This document shows positions 1-7,874 of a DNA stretch of 30,439 bases, in pieces. Source of the DNA: an uncultured Lachnospiraceae bacterium (lineage in GTDB: Bacteria > Bacillota > Clostridia > Lachnospirales > Lachnospiraceae); assembly GCA_910576895.1 (NCBI GenBank), contig CAJTJZ010000037.1:1-30439 (forward strand), written 5' to 3'. The translations under genes were made by a program, and so were the position numbers. The notes below the pieces were generated by a model. The model was not told where the DNA came from and searched no databases. It worked only from the letters and a program-made list of their open reading frames with translations. Within the stretch, counting starts at the first letter, position 1; each line of letters begins with the position of its first letter.

Positions 1-2395
1 CTGCACCTCCAATAATTACTTTTGTATGAAGTCCCGATTCCTTTACAAGCTTTACCACCTGTTTCATTTCCATCATGGTGGTTGTCATTAACGCAGAAAG
101 ACCAATAATATCCGCATGTTCTTTTTTTGCAGTTTCTACAATTTTCTCTGCTTCTACATCTTTTCCAAGATCAATCACATGATAACCATAATTTTTTAAC
201 ATTAACACAACAAGATTTTTTCCAATATCATGAATATCGCCTTTGACAGTAGCGATTACAATTGTTCCCAATGCTTTTTTCTCTTTTCCCGACTGCAAAA
301 ATGGTTCTAAATATTGAATTGCAAGCTCCATCGTTTCTGCACTTGCAATTAATTGCGGCAGAAAATATTTTTTCTTATCAAATAAATCACCAACATGATT
401 AATAGCTGGAATTAACATGGTATCTAAAATAGAAGAAGCTTCTGTTCCCTGTTTTAGCTCCTCTTTTACTTTTTCTAAAATTGTTGTTTTATTTCCTTTT
501 ATAACTTCTGTAAAGATAGCACAGGCTTCTGCTTCCTTTTGATTCTCTTTGTAAAGTACTTGCTGTGGCTCTTTTGTTATGGTTTGTACATTTTTTCCTT
601 TTACTATTGTAATTGGATAATTTACAACTCGCTCAATATATTGCTTATCAGAATCTTGTTTTGCCATCAGTAAATCAGCAGCAAAAGCAGCATTCATCAA
701 AAGATCCTGTGATGGATTGGCAATGGCAAGCGTAAGTCCTGCCTGAATCGCAAGTGCAAGAAAGGTAGCATTTACATAAGTACGTTCCGGCAGTCCAAAG
801 GATATATTAGAAAGTCCACAAATCGTTGCAAGTCCTAACTCCTCTTTACAATAACGTATCGTTTCCAGTGTTTCCAATGCTGCATTTTTATTTGCTCCAA
901 CCGTTGTTACAAGCCCATCTACAATAATATCCTCTTTTTCCATACCAAGCGAAATGGCTCTATCGACTATTTTATGGATAATTTCCTTTTTTTCTTTTAA
1001 ATTTTTTGGTAAACCCTCATCGGACAATGGTAAAAGAATAAACATAGCTCCATATTTTTTTGCAATGGGAAGCAGCTTTTCCAATTTTCCCTTTTCTAGT
1101 GATATAGAGTTTATTAGTGCCCTTCCCGGATAAATACGAAGTGCCGCTTCTATAATATCAATATGACTAGAATCAATACATAGTGGCAAATTTACAATTC
1201 TTGTCACTTCTTTTATTACCTTAAGCATCATTTCCTTTTCATCAATGCCATTCATTCCCATATTGATATCAAGAATATCTGCTCCATACTCTTTTTGTTC
1301 TTCTGCCATCTTTCTTACAATGGAAAGCTTTCCCTCTTTTAATTCTGCCTGCAATGCCTTTTTTCCTGTTGGATTAATTCGTTCTCCTACAATTAAAAAT
1401 CTTCCATCTAAAAGAATTTTTACTGTTTTTGTTTCTGTTGTTAAAAAACGATAGGATAACGATTTTTTAGAATTTTCTTTTCTCTTTTGTATGCTATTGT
1501 ATTGTAATAATTTTTCTGCGATACAAGAAATATGCTCTTTTGTTGTACCGCAACAGCCGCCAACAATCGAAGCTCCTTGTTCTAAAAGTTTTTCGATTCC
1601 TTCAGCAAATTCCTTTGGCTGCATATCATATTCTGTAATTCCATTAATAAGCTTTGGCAAACCTGCATTTGGTTTTGCAATTAGTGGAATCGAAGTATAT
1701 TCTTTCATCCTTGCAATGATTTCACACATCTTTTCTGGTCCTGTGGAACAATTGACTCCTACTGCATCAACACCAAGTTTTTCTAAAACAATTGCAGCCG
1801 TTAATGAATCTGTACCATATAAAGTTCTATTATCTTCTTGAAATGATAATGTCACCATAATAGGCAGGTCACAAGTTTCTTTTATTGCAAGGACTGCTGC
1901 ACGACATTCCTGTAAACTCATCATGGTTTCTACAATAAATAAATCAATCCCTGCCTGTAACATTGCATTTATTTGTTCTTTATAAATTGTAATCAATTCT
2001 TCCAATTGTAAATTTCCAATTGGCTCTAACTGTTCTCCTGTCATTGTTACATCACCAGCAAGAAATACTTTTTTCTTTGTTGTTTGATTTACAGAAGCTT
2101 CGATTGCCTTTTTCGATAATGCAATTAAAGAAGTATTGATTTCATATACTTGCGATTCCAAACCATATTCCGAAAGTTTTAATCGATTTGCTGAAAATGT
2201 TGGTGCATATAAAATATCTGTTCCTGCTTCTATATATTCTTTTTGTAATTGTATAAAAATTTCTGGATTCTCTAATATCCATTTTTCTGGACAAACCCCT
2301 GCTGTCATACCACGCTTTTGAAGATTAGAACCTGTTGCTCCATCTAGTAAAATAATTTTCGATTGTGAAAGTTCTTTAAATTCCTGTTTTGTCAT
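1..2395 (-). CDS. metH: B12-dependent methionine synthase MetH, 3' end outside the window
   Basis: Transfers a methyl group from 5-methyltetrahydrofolate through cobalamin to homocysteine, giving methionine in the cytoplasm. 798 residues are visible. The N-terminal homocysteine S-methyltransferase domain has the zinc ligands: VNCSTG near residue 214 and the GGCCGT motif near 285. A pterin-binding barrel follows (VGERINPTG, DINMG, IDSS, SNISFGLPER). Then come a helical cap and a Rossmann B12 domain with DIHDIGKN near residue 723, whose His is the lower cobalt ligand. The sequence runs off the left edge after IIGGA, about 45 residues short of the usual B12-domain end. Many Clostridia have this short form without the SAM-binding reactivation domain, but that cannot be checked here. 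The chosen ATG has AGGTG 5 nt upstream. An in-frame ATG at 2467 would add 24 residues but lies almost at the predicted transcript start. No S-box or T-box is visible upstream. Confidence 0.95.
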   Translation of the reverse strand, partial: MTKQEFKELSQSKIILLDGATGSNLQKRGMTAGVCPEKWILENPEIFIQLQKEYIEAGTDILYAPTFSANRLKLSEYGLESQVYEINTSLIALSKKAIEASVNQTTKKKVFLAGDVTMTGEQLEPIGNLQLEELITIYKEQINAMLQAGIDLFIVETMMSLQECRAAVLAIKETCDLPIMVTLSFQEDNRTLYGTDSLTAAIVLEKLGVDAVGVNCSTGPEKMCEIIARMKEYTSIPLIAKPNAGLPKLINGITEYDMQPKEFAEGIEKLLEQGASIVGGCCGTTKEHISCIAEKLLQYNSIQKRKENSKKSLSYRFLTTETKTVKILLDGRFLIVGERINPTGKKALQAELKEGKLSIVRKMAEEQKEYGADILDINMGMNGIDEKEMMLKVIKEVTRIVNLPLCIDSSHIDIIEAALRIYPGRALINSISLEKGKLEKLLPIAKKYGAMFILLPLSDEGLPKNLKEKKEIIHKIVDRAISLGMEKEDIIVDGLVTTVGANKNAALETLETIRYCKEELGLATICGLSNISFGLPERTYVNATFLALAIQAGLTLAIANPSQDLLMNAAFAADLLMAKQDSDKQYIERVVNYPITIVKGKNVQTITKEPQQVLYKENQKEAEACAIFTEVIKGNKTTILEKVKEELKQGTEASSILDTMLIPAINHVGDLFDKKKYFLPQLIASAETMELAIQYLEPFLQSGKEKKALGTIVIATVKGDIHDIGKNLVVLMLKNYGYHVIDLGKDVEAEKIVETAKKEHADIIGLSALMTTTMMEMKQVVKLVKESGLHTKVIIGGA

Positions 2396-2473
2396 AGTAT
2401 CACCTGAAATATCGCTCTCTATTATTTTTTCATTATTTCTTAAATATCCTTGCCACTCAGAATACATTTTTTT

Positions 2474-2502
2474 ATTTTACCACATTTAGGAAAAATACAC
2501 AA
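2474..2502 (-). promoter_or_regulatory. Probable sigma-A promoter of metH
   Basis: TTGTGT (2497-2502) and TAAAAT (2474-2479) are separated by exactly 17 bp. They lie about 80 bp upstream of the metH ATG and just past the terminator of the upstream unit. The predicted transcript start falls near 2467, which supports the SD-preceded ATG at 2395 as the metH start. Confidence 0.5.
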
Positions 2503-2504
2503 GA

Positions 2505-2546
2505 AATAAAAAAAGCGGATACCATCGACTGTGAAATGATATCCGC
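2505..2546 (-). terminator. Intrinsic terminator of the orphan unit upstream of metH
   Basis: Read on the minus strand, a 10-bp stem with one G-U pair (arms 2537-2546 and 2515-2524) encloses a 12-nt loop and is followed by a run of seven T. It ends the transcript expected from the promoter at 3008-3036 and insulates metH from it. Confidence 0.8.
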
Positions 2547-3000
2547 CTTTACTTTTCAGCTACTGCTGAGTTTTTCAATTTTCTATCCATATCCTACTGC
2601 TTTTCCATACCTCTCTTTCTTTAAAATGCGATTAAGATTTACCTGCCCATTGGACTGTACCTCCTTCTTTGATTCTTGTGTTCTTCCAATTATCTATCAG
2701 ACGGGTCGTTCTATACAGCCTTTTATATAAAACTGCTCAGGTTCCGTTCCCTGTCAGTATGCACACTAATCAACTAACTATTGGTAAATTCTATGCTTTC
2801 TTTCTATAATCTTTTATAAGGATCTAAATATCTTGGCTGCTCTACCACTTTCATAATTACGAGTAAATACATACAATCTATCTGCCACCTTATACTTCAT
2901 ATCTTCTGCCGGTAGTTTCTATTGATTCGCCCCATCTGTCTTTATTTCTTTTGTAACTGTTATGTTGTCATTGGAATCTCCTCCTCTCAATTTTTTTTGA
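2547..3000 (-). pseudogene. Orphan transcription unit with no intact ORF: decayed small genes or a noncoding RNA
   Basis: This 450-nt stretch has a consensus promoter in front and an intrinsic terminator behind, but no ORF of useful length. Two very good ribosome binding sites precede ATGs: GGAGG before the ATG at 2971 and AAGGAGG before the ATG at 2650. Both ATGs meet a stop after three codons (MTT, MGR). In the next frame each start is followed by coding-like sequence: ITVTKEIKTDGANQ, a TAG, then KLPAEDMKYKVADRLYVF and on to IFRSL; and after the second start NLNRILKKERYGKAVGYG. A single-base frameshift behind each start would explain this, suggesting two decayed small genes. A structured RNA is the alternative. 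I do not recognise either peptide. Confidence 0.4.
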
Positions 3001-3007
3001 TGTTTTT

Positions 3008-3036
3008 ATTATACATTATTTTTTCCCTTTTGTCAA
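3008..3036 (-). promoter_or_regulatory. Consensus sigma-A promoter of the orphan unit
   Basis: TTGACA (3031-3036) and TATAAT (3008-3013) on the minus strand are separated by 17 bp, a perfect consensus match. It is back to back with the chemotaxis receptor promoter at 3080-3108. Confidence 0.8.
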
Positions 3037-3079
3037 GGGCTTTTTTTATTTTTTTTAGCTATTTTCTACAAGAAATTGA

Positions 3080-3108
3080 TTGAATTTTTTTTTATAATCA
3101 TGTATAAT
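3080..3108 (+). promoter_or_regulatory. Sigma-A promoter of the chemotaxis receptor gene
   Basis: TTGAAT (3080-3085), 17 bp, TATAAT (3103-3108) preceded by TG. The predicted start lies about 35 nt before the ATG. No sigma-D (motility) promoter pattern is seen. Confidence 0.65.
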
Positions 3109-3152
3109 TCCTATATGCTTCTATGAGAGCGAAATGAAAGGAGGGGATTTCT

Positions 3153-5141
3153 ATGAAATTCCAAAAAAAACAAGCGGATAAATCGGCAAAAAGCACAAAA
3201 AAAAATACTTTACCAAAAGAGCCGAAAAATTCCGTAGAAAATAAGAACATAAAAACAAAAAAGAAAGCCACGAAAAAAATGAGAAAAAAAAGCATTAAAA
3301 CTACTATCTTTTCTTTTATTATATTGCTTTCTATTACATCTATTGCAGCACTTGCTTTAAATACATACAATATTACAAAGATTAATGAATCCAGCGAGCA
3401 TATCAGTGAAGATTGTATTCAAAGCGTTTTAGTAATTGAAACTGTCAACCGCAATTTTCAAGCTTTACAAAAAATCTTGTATTCCCATAGCTGTGCTCTA
3501 ACAATCGACCGTATGAACCTATTAGAACTGGAAATGGAAACACTTCAAACGGAAACTAGTTCTTATCTTGAAACTTTGGAAAAAGGGCTCACCGATCAAA
3601 AGGAACAATCTATGTTCAAAACATTTATGATGAAATATGATGCTTATATTGCAGGCTATAATTCTTGTGTTGGTCTAAATCATGATGCTTATACTTATAA
3701 ACAATTAGGAAATGAAGCAAAACGAGCAGGACGAACAGCAAGTTCTCGCTATGAAACGCAAGCAGAAATAGAGGCAACTACAAAAGAAACTGCTATTACA
3801 CAAGAAGACTTTAATTACCTTGCTCAAGAAGCTTCCGATCAGGCACTTTCTGTTGCATGGGGAACGTTATCAGATACGGCATCTGGTATGGAAAAACAAA
3901 TCAAGACTTTTCGTGATAATCGTCTTAATGAAGTAGACACTGCAATTGCAAATCAAGAAAAACAATATGAAACTTCTTTATTTATTGCAATTACTGTTAT
4001 TATTGTCATTATTGTCTTGGCACTTTTAATTATTATTCTTACACTTTTAAATGTCACTTCACCTCTTGCAAAGGCAGTTGCTTCTTTAACATTAATTATG
4101 AATGATATTAAAGCTGGCAAAGCAGATTTAACAAGACGGATTCCAATGAAAGCCAATGATGAAGTTGGTGCATTAGTGACTGGTGTCAATCTTTTTATTG
4201 AAACTTTACAAGGAGTCATTGAACAAATTGTAACAGAATCAGAATTATTAAATAATGCAGTATCTGGCGTATCTTCCAATATTAACGAAGCAAGTGATCG
4301 CTCTGCTGGCATTTCTGATAATGTCAATCGTCTTGCTATTAGTATGGATCAAATTTCTGAAACGCTTGTATCTTTAAATGACAATACAGTTGAAATTGGA
4401 AATCATACAAATACAATTTCTTCTAGCAGTGATCATATGCTTGAATATTCTATTGAAATGAAACAGCGTGCAGAACAATTAATGGAAAATGCTGTTGCAA
4501 ATAAAAGTGCTACCGATGGTATGGTGACACAAATTAGTACAGAGCTAGAACAAGCGATTCAAGAAAGCCATAAAGTAGAACAAGTCAATGAACTAACCGA
4601 TGAAATTTTAAGTATTGCAAGCCAGACAAATCTTCTTGCATTAAATGCCTCCATTGAAGCAGCTCGTGCCGGTGATGCTGGAAAAGGCTTTGCTGTTGTA
4701 GCAGATGAAATTAGAGAACTTGCCGATGTCAGTAGGCAAACTGCAAATAACATTCAAAATATCAACCATCTTGTTACAGAGGCTGTTCTGCATTTAGCAG
4801 ATTCTTCAAAGAAGATTTTAAATTATATTAATACAACCATTCTTGGAGATTATGAAAGCTTTGTAAATTCTGGTGCAAAATATAGTGAAGATGCCAATTA
4901 TGTGAAAGATATTATGGATGACTTTTCAAGTAAGGCACAGCTTTTATCCGATACAACAAATGTAATGATTGGATCACTTGATAGTATTTCTAATGCTGTT
5001 ACAGAAAATGCAGAAGATATTAATAATGTTTCTTCTAATGTTAATTCTTTTGTACAAAATATGGAATCTATCCAGCAAGAAATTAATGGCGTTGATAAAA
5101 TTGTGGGTGAACTTCAAAATGAAGCAGCAAAATTTCATTAA
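3153..5141 (+). CDS. Methyl-accepting chemotaxis protein (transmembrane receptor)
   Basis: Membrane chemoreceptor that would control CheA autophosphorylation through its cytoplasmic hairpin. 662 residues. An unusually Lys-rich cytoplasmic N-terminus (about 1-48) precedes TM1 (about 50-70). A mostly helical extracellular sensor region of about 200 residues follows, then TM2 (about 272-300), a HAMP domain (about 300-355) and the signalling domain. The highly conserved tip reads SQTNLLALNASIEAARAG followed by GKGFAVVADEIRELAD, about residues 487-523. There is no C-terminal pentapeptide for tethering CheR or CheB. The ligand cannot be inferred. The start has AAAGGAGGGG 8 nt upstream. It is monocistronic with its own promoter and terminator. 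A CheY-like protein and a flagellin elsewhere in the window fit a motile cell. Confidence 0.95.
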   Translation: MKFQKKQADKSAKSTKKNTLPKEPKNSVENKNIKTKKKATKKMRKKSIKTTIFSFIILLSITSIAALALNTYNITKINESSEHISEDCIQSVLVIETVNRNFQALQKILYSHSCALTIDRMNLLELEMETLQTETSSYLETLEKGLTDQKEQSMFKTFMMKYDAYIAGYNSCVGLNHDAYTYKQLGNEAKRAGRTASSRYETQAEIEATTKETAITQEDFNYLAQEASDQALSVAWGTLSDTASGMEKQIKTFRDNRLNEVDTAIANQEKQYETSLFIAITVIIVIIVLALLIIILTLLNVTSPLAKAVASLTLIMNDIKAGKADLTRRIPMKANDEVGALVTGVNLFIETLQGVIEQIVTESELLNNAVSGVSSNINEASDRSAGISDNVNRLAISMDQISETLVSLNDNTVEIGNHTNTISSSSDHMLEYSIEMKQRAEQLMENAVANKSATDGMVTQISTELEQAIQESHKVEQVNELTDEILSIASQTNLLALNASIEAARAGDAGKGFAVVADEIRELADVSRQTANNIQNINHLVTEAVLHLADSSKKILNYINTTILGDYESFVNSGAKYSEDANYVKDIMDDFSSKAQLLSDTTNVMIGSLDSISNAVTENAEDINNVSSNVNSFVQNMESIQQEINGVDKIVGELQNEAAKFH

Positions 5142-5206
5142 ATCCTTACTAGTTTCTAAAGGAAGCTAACAATAGCAAATGCAAGATATTTCTTAATTTC
5201 CATAAC

Positions 5207-5265
5207 AAAGCAATATAGAAGTATAAGGATAGATATCATAATTATACTTCTATATTGCTTTTTCT
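5207..5265. terminator. Bidirectional terminator between convergent genes
   Basis: A perfect 20-bp inverted repeat (5207-5226 with 5242-5261) with a 15-nt loop. On the plus strand a T-rich tail follows, and the AAAG arm gives a short T stretch in the other direction. It serves the receptor gene (+) and probably also the GH13 gene (-). Confidence 0.85.
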
Positions 5266-5323
5266 TTATTATCAATCCGATTTATAAAAAATTCACAAGG
5301 TATTTCTAAATTCTAAATAATTT

Positions 5324-7435
5324 CTAACAGACAATATTTTTAACAATAACAGCACTCATTCCTCCAAGCATTAAATGTAAAAATCCTCCTACTGCCTGAT
5401 ACATATTCGCCTGTAAGGAAAAGCCATCTGCAGTTGTCGTAATTAAAGTGCATAATCTTTCCTCATCTGTAATTCCAATCTGCCATACTGGAATATCTAC
5501 TTGGATTTCTGTTTCGGAACGATTGACTGCAATGACTAATTTATCTTTTTTATCAAATCGTCCATAACTAATAAAGTTCTGTTCTCCTCCAAGATAAATC
5601 AAAGAGCCTGTTTTAATTGCATTATAATCTTTATGAATACGAATCAATTCTTTGTGAAGTGCTAACATTTCCTTATCTTCATGTCCCCATGGATAAGTAC
5701 GCCGATTATCTGGATCTGTCCATCCTGTCAGTCCTGCTTCATCTCCATAATATACCGTCGGTGCTCCCGGCCAAGTCATTTGAATTAATACAGCAGCTCT
5801 CATTAAGCCATAATGCAGATTTTCAGAAGCTGCCTGCGGTCCTAACGAAGATGTACGCCCAACTCTATAATTTGTTCTTGTTAGAAAACGGGAGTGATCA
5901 TGATTGGAAAGTTCATTCATTGCTACTTGTAGGGATTGTGTATTAAAACGAGACATAAAATGATTCATGGCATCCCAAAATGCCCTGCTGTTTCCCATCA
6001 TATCCCCACGAAATTCATCACTATGTTTATCTACTCCTGTTAAAAACCACGTTACTGGCTCCATAAAAGCATCATAGTTCATAACAGTATCCCATTCATC
6101 TCCTTGCAGCCAAAAAGAAGAATCACCATAATGTTCTGCTAAAATAATTGCTTCTGGATTTGCCTCTTTTACTGCTTTTCTAAACTCTTTCCAAAAATGA
6201 TGATTATATTCATTAGAATGCCCTAAATCGGCAGCCACATCAAGTCGCCATCCATCCACATTATATGGCTCGGAAACCCATTTTTTTCCAATATTTAAAA
6301 TGTAATCATGCAGCTTTTGACTTTCCTCATAATTTAATTTTGGCAAAGTATCATGTCCCCACCAGCCATCATATTTATCATTATAAGGCCATGCTTCTTC
6401 ACGAAACTTAAAAAAAGAACGATAAGGACTATCTCCTGAAATATAAGCACCTTTTTCATATCCGCTTTCATTTTCATAAATGCGTTCTCTATCCATCCAT
6501 TTATTATAAGAACCACAATGATTAAAAACACCATCTAAAATAACACGCATTCCTCGGCGATGAATTTCTGCCACCAACTCACTAAAAAACTGATTACTTG
6601 CCTCTAAATTTTCCTTATTTGTAATACGACATTTATAGCGGCTTGCATGAGCATTATCTTGATCCCCCGGTGCTAAAAGCTCCCCTTCATCTTTTACAAT
6701 CTTTCCAAAGTGCGGATCAATATAATCATAATCTTGAATATCATATTTATGGTTAGAAGGAGAAACAAAAATTGGATTAAAATAAATAACTTCAACACCA
6801 AGCTCTTGCAAATAATCAAGCTTCTTATAGACACCAGCAAGATCACCGCCATAAAATTCACGAACACCCATTTGTGCAGGATATTTATTCCAATCGATTA
6901 CTTTTTCTACATGTTCACCAATATAACTATATTCATCTGTTTCTACACTATTTGTAGAATCGCCTTTATAAAAACGATCTACATAAATTTGATAAATCAC
7001 AGCTCCCTTTGCCCAATCTGGTGTTTGAAAACCCGGACTAATGATAAAATTATAATTTCCCGGAGGCTCTGTTTGTACACCTTTTTTATCAAAAAAGCAT
7101 TTTACAGCTCCTGCATAGATTTCAAAATAATAAGAAACTTGTGTTTCTTTTAAAGGAAGCACTGCTTTATAATAGTCAAATAAGGTATCACTCTCTGCCT
7201 TCTCCATCTCATATTTTTCCCCATTCGCTATAAGACAGACACTATCCACATTGCCAAGTGCTGTTCGAAAACGGATTGTTACTTCATCAAATGGCATTGG
7301 TTCAGGCGGGAACCGATACTCTTTTGTTCCATCCGAGAACAGAGCGCTCCTATTCAGAAGCGGTGTCATATTCTCAATATACATATGCCGCTTTTCCCAG
7401 TCCGACATTTGACTGATCTGAATTAAATTACCCAC
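5324..7435 (-). CDS. GH13 alpha-glucan hydrolase, cyclomaltodextrinase/neopullulanase-like
   Basis: Intracellular alpha-amylase-family enzyme expected to cut maltodextrins, cyclodextrins or pullulan fragments. There is no signal peptide. About 703 residues: an N-terminal beta-sandwich of the CBM34 type (about 1-130), the (beta/alpha)8 barrel from about residue 138 (GAVIYQIYVDRFYKGD), and a C-terminal beta domain. The four GH13 regions are present: DGVFNHCG; GWRLDVAADL with the nucleophile Asp; ILAEHYGD with the acid Glu; and ELSNHDHSR with the third Asp. A TTG at 7438 is also open. I prefer the GTG at 7435 because GGAAG then lies 6 nt upstream. The gene stands alone, and the operator at its promoter suggests sugar control. 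The exact product specificity is not readable from sequence. Confidence 0.9.
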   Translation of the reverse strand: MGNLIQISQMSDWEKRHMYIENMTPLLNRSALFSDGTKEYRFPPEPMPFDEVTIRFRTALGNVDSVCLIANGEKYEMEKAESDTLFDYYKAVLPLKETQVSYYFEIYAGAVKCFFDKKGVQTEPPGNYNFIISPGFQTPDWAKGAVIYQIYVDRFYKGDSTNSVETDEYSYIGEHVEKVIDWNKYPAQMGVREFYGGDLAGVYKKLDYLQELGVEVIYFNPIFVSPSNHKYDIQDYDYIDPHFGKIVKDEGELLAPGDQDNAHASRYKCRITNKENLEASNQFFSELVAEIHRRGMRVILDGVFNHCGSYNKWMDRERIYENESGYEKGAYISGDSPYRSFFKFREEAWPYNDKYDGWWGHDTLPKLNYEESQKLHDYILNIGKKWVSEPYNVDGWRLDVAADLGHSNEYNHHFWKEFRKAVKEANPEAIILAEHYGDSSFWLQGDEWDTVMNYDAFMEPVTWFLTGVDKHSDEFRGDMMGNSRAFWDAMNHFMSRFNTQSLQVAMNELSNHDHSRFLTRTNYRVGRTSSLGPQAASENLHYGLMRAAVLIQMTWPGAPTVYYGDEAGLTGWTDPDNRRTYPWGHEDKEMLALHKELIRIHKDYNAIKTGSLIYLGGEQNFISYGRFDKKDKLVIAVNRSETEIQVDIPVWQIGITDEERLCTLITTTADGFSLQANMYQAVGGFLHLMLGGMSAVIVKNIVC

Positions 7436-7535
7436 CAAAATCTTCCTTTCTCTTGTTTAATCAAATCACAGAACGATAAATCAATGTTAATGCACTTGTT
7501 ATATTTTCATAAACATAATAAGCATCCTATTTTTT

Positions 7536-7549
7536 TGATAACGTTCCCA
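7536..7549 (-). promoter_or_regulatory. LacI/CcpA-family operator (cre-like) at the GH13 promoter
   Basis: The 14-bp site centred on AACGTT matches 12 of 14 positions of the CcpA consensus TGWAARCGYTWNCA, and also resembles MalR-type LacI-family operators. It begins 5 bp downstream of the -10 box, so it covers the transcript start where a bound repressor would block initiation. Which regulator binds is inference. Confidence 0.6.
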
Positions 7550-7554
7550 AGTAT

Positions 7555-7583
7555 AGTATACAACATTTTTTTGATATCTGCAA
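7555..7583 (-). promoter_or_regulatory. Sigma-A promoter of the GH13 gene
   Basis: Minus strand TTGCAG (7578-7583), 17 bp, TATACT (7555-7560). It is followed by a leader of about 110 nt that contains the operator at 7536-7549 near its start. Confidence 0.7.
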
Positions 7584-7601
7584 TTGTTTCTTAAGAAGAA
7601 C

Positions 7602-7635
7602 AAAAAAAAGAAGACAGCTTCCGAATGCTGTCCTC
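7602..7635 (-). terminator. Intrinsic terminator downstream of ftsH and of a possible small RNA
   Basis: Minus strand: the 9-bp stem GAGGACAGC / GCTGTCTTC (7627-7635 with 7610-7618) with an 8-nt loop, followed directly by eight T. It would end transcripts from ftsH and from the possible small-RNA promoter at 7710-7718. Confidence 0.8.
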
Positions 7636-7703
7636 TTTTTGGAGAAGGTATTTTTGTTACTTATGGGGTGTAGCAAAAACTATATAATGTATTGGGGTTT
7701 ACG
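7602..7703 (-). ncRNA. Possible C-rich small RNA between ftsH and the GH13 gene
   Basis: An extended -10 box (TGCTATACT, -10 at 7710-7715) would start a transcript near 7703 that ends at the terminator at 7602-7635, about 100 nt. No ORF with a ribosome binding site is present. The part before the terminator is largely unpaired and has three C-rich runs, AAACCCCAA, ACACCCCAU and ACCUUCUCC, the last complementary to a Shine-Dalgarno sequence. Base-pairing small RNAs of Gram-positive bacteria often use such motifs. No -35 box is convincing, so the region may simply be the ftsH 3' UTR. Confidence 0.35.
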
Positions 7704-7874
7704 GTTATTAGTATAGCAGTAAACAAGGAAAAAGTCTGCACAAACATTTTTTTATTTTTCCATTTCCTTTGTAAGATTTGACAGACCCTTTACCAAGATA
7801 CCCCAAACCTTATATCAAAATCCCGAAAATACTACAAAATTCCTTTTCTTTTTTGTATTCTGCCATTTTACCTA

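Noticed and set aside
2396..3000. SAM (S-box) or T-box riboswitch upstream of metH
   Set aside because: No S-box core or T-box GGGTGGNACCGCG motif on the minus strand, and a terminator and separate promoter lie between this region and metH.
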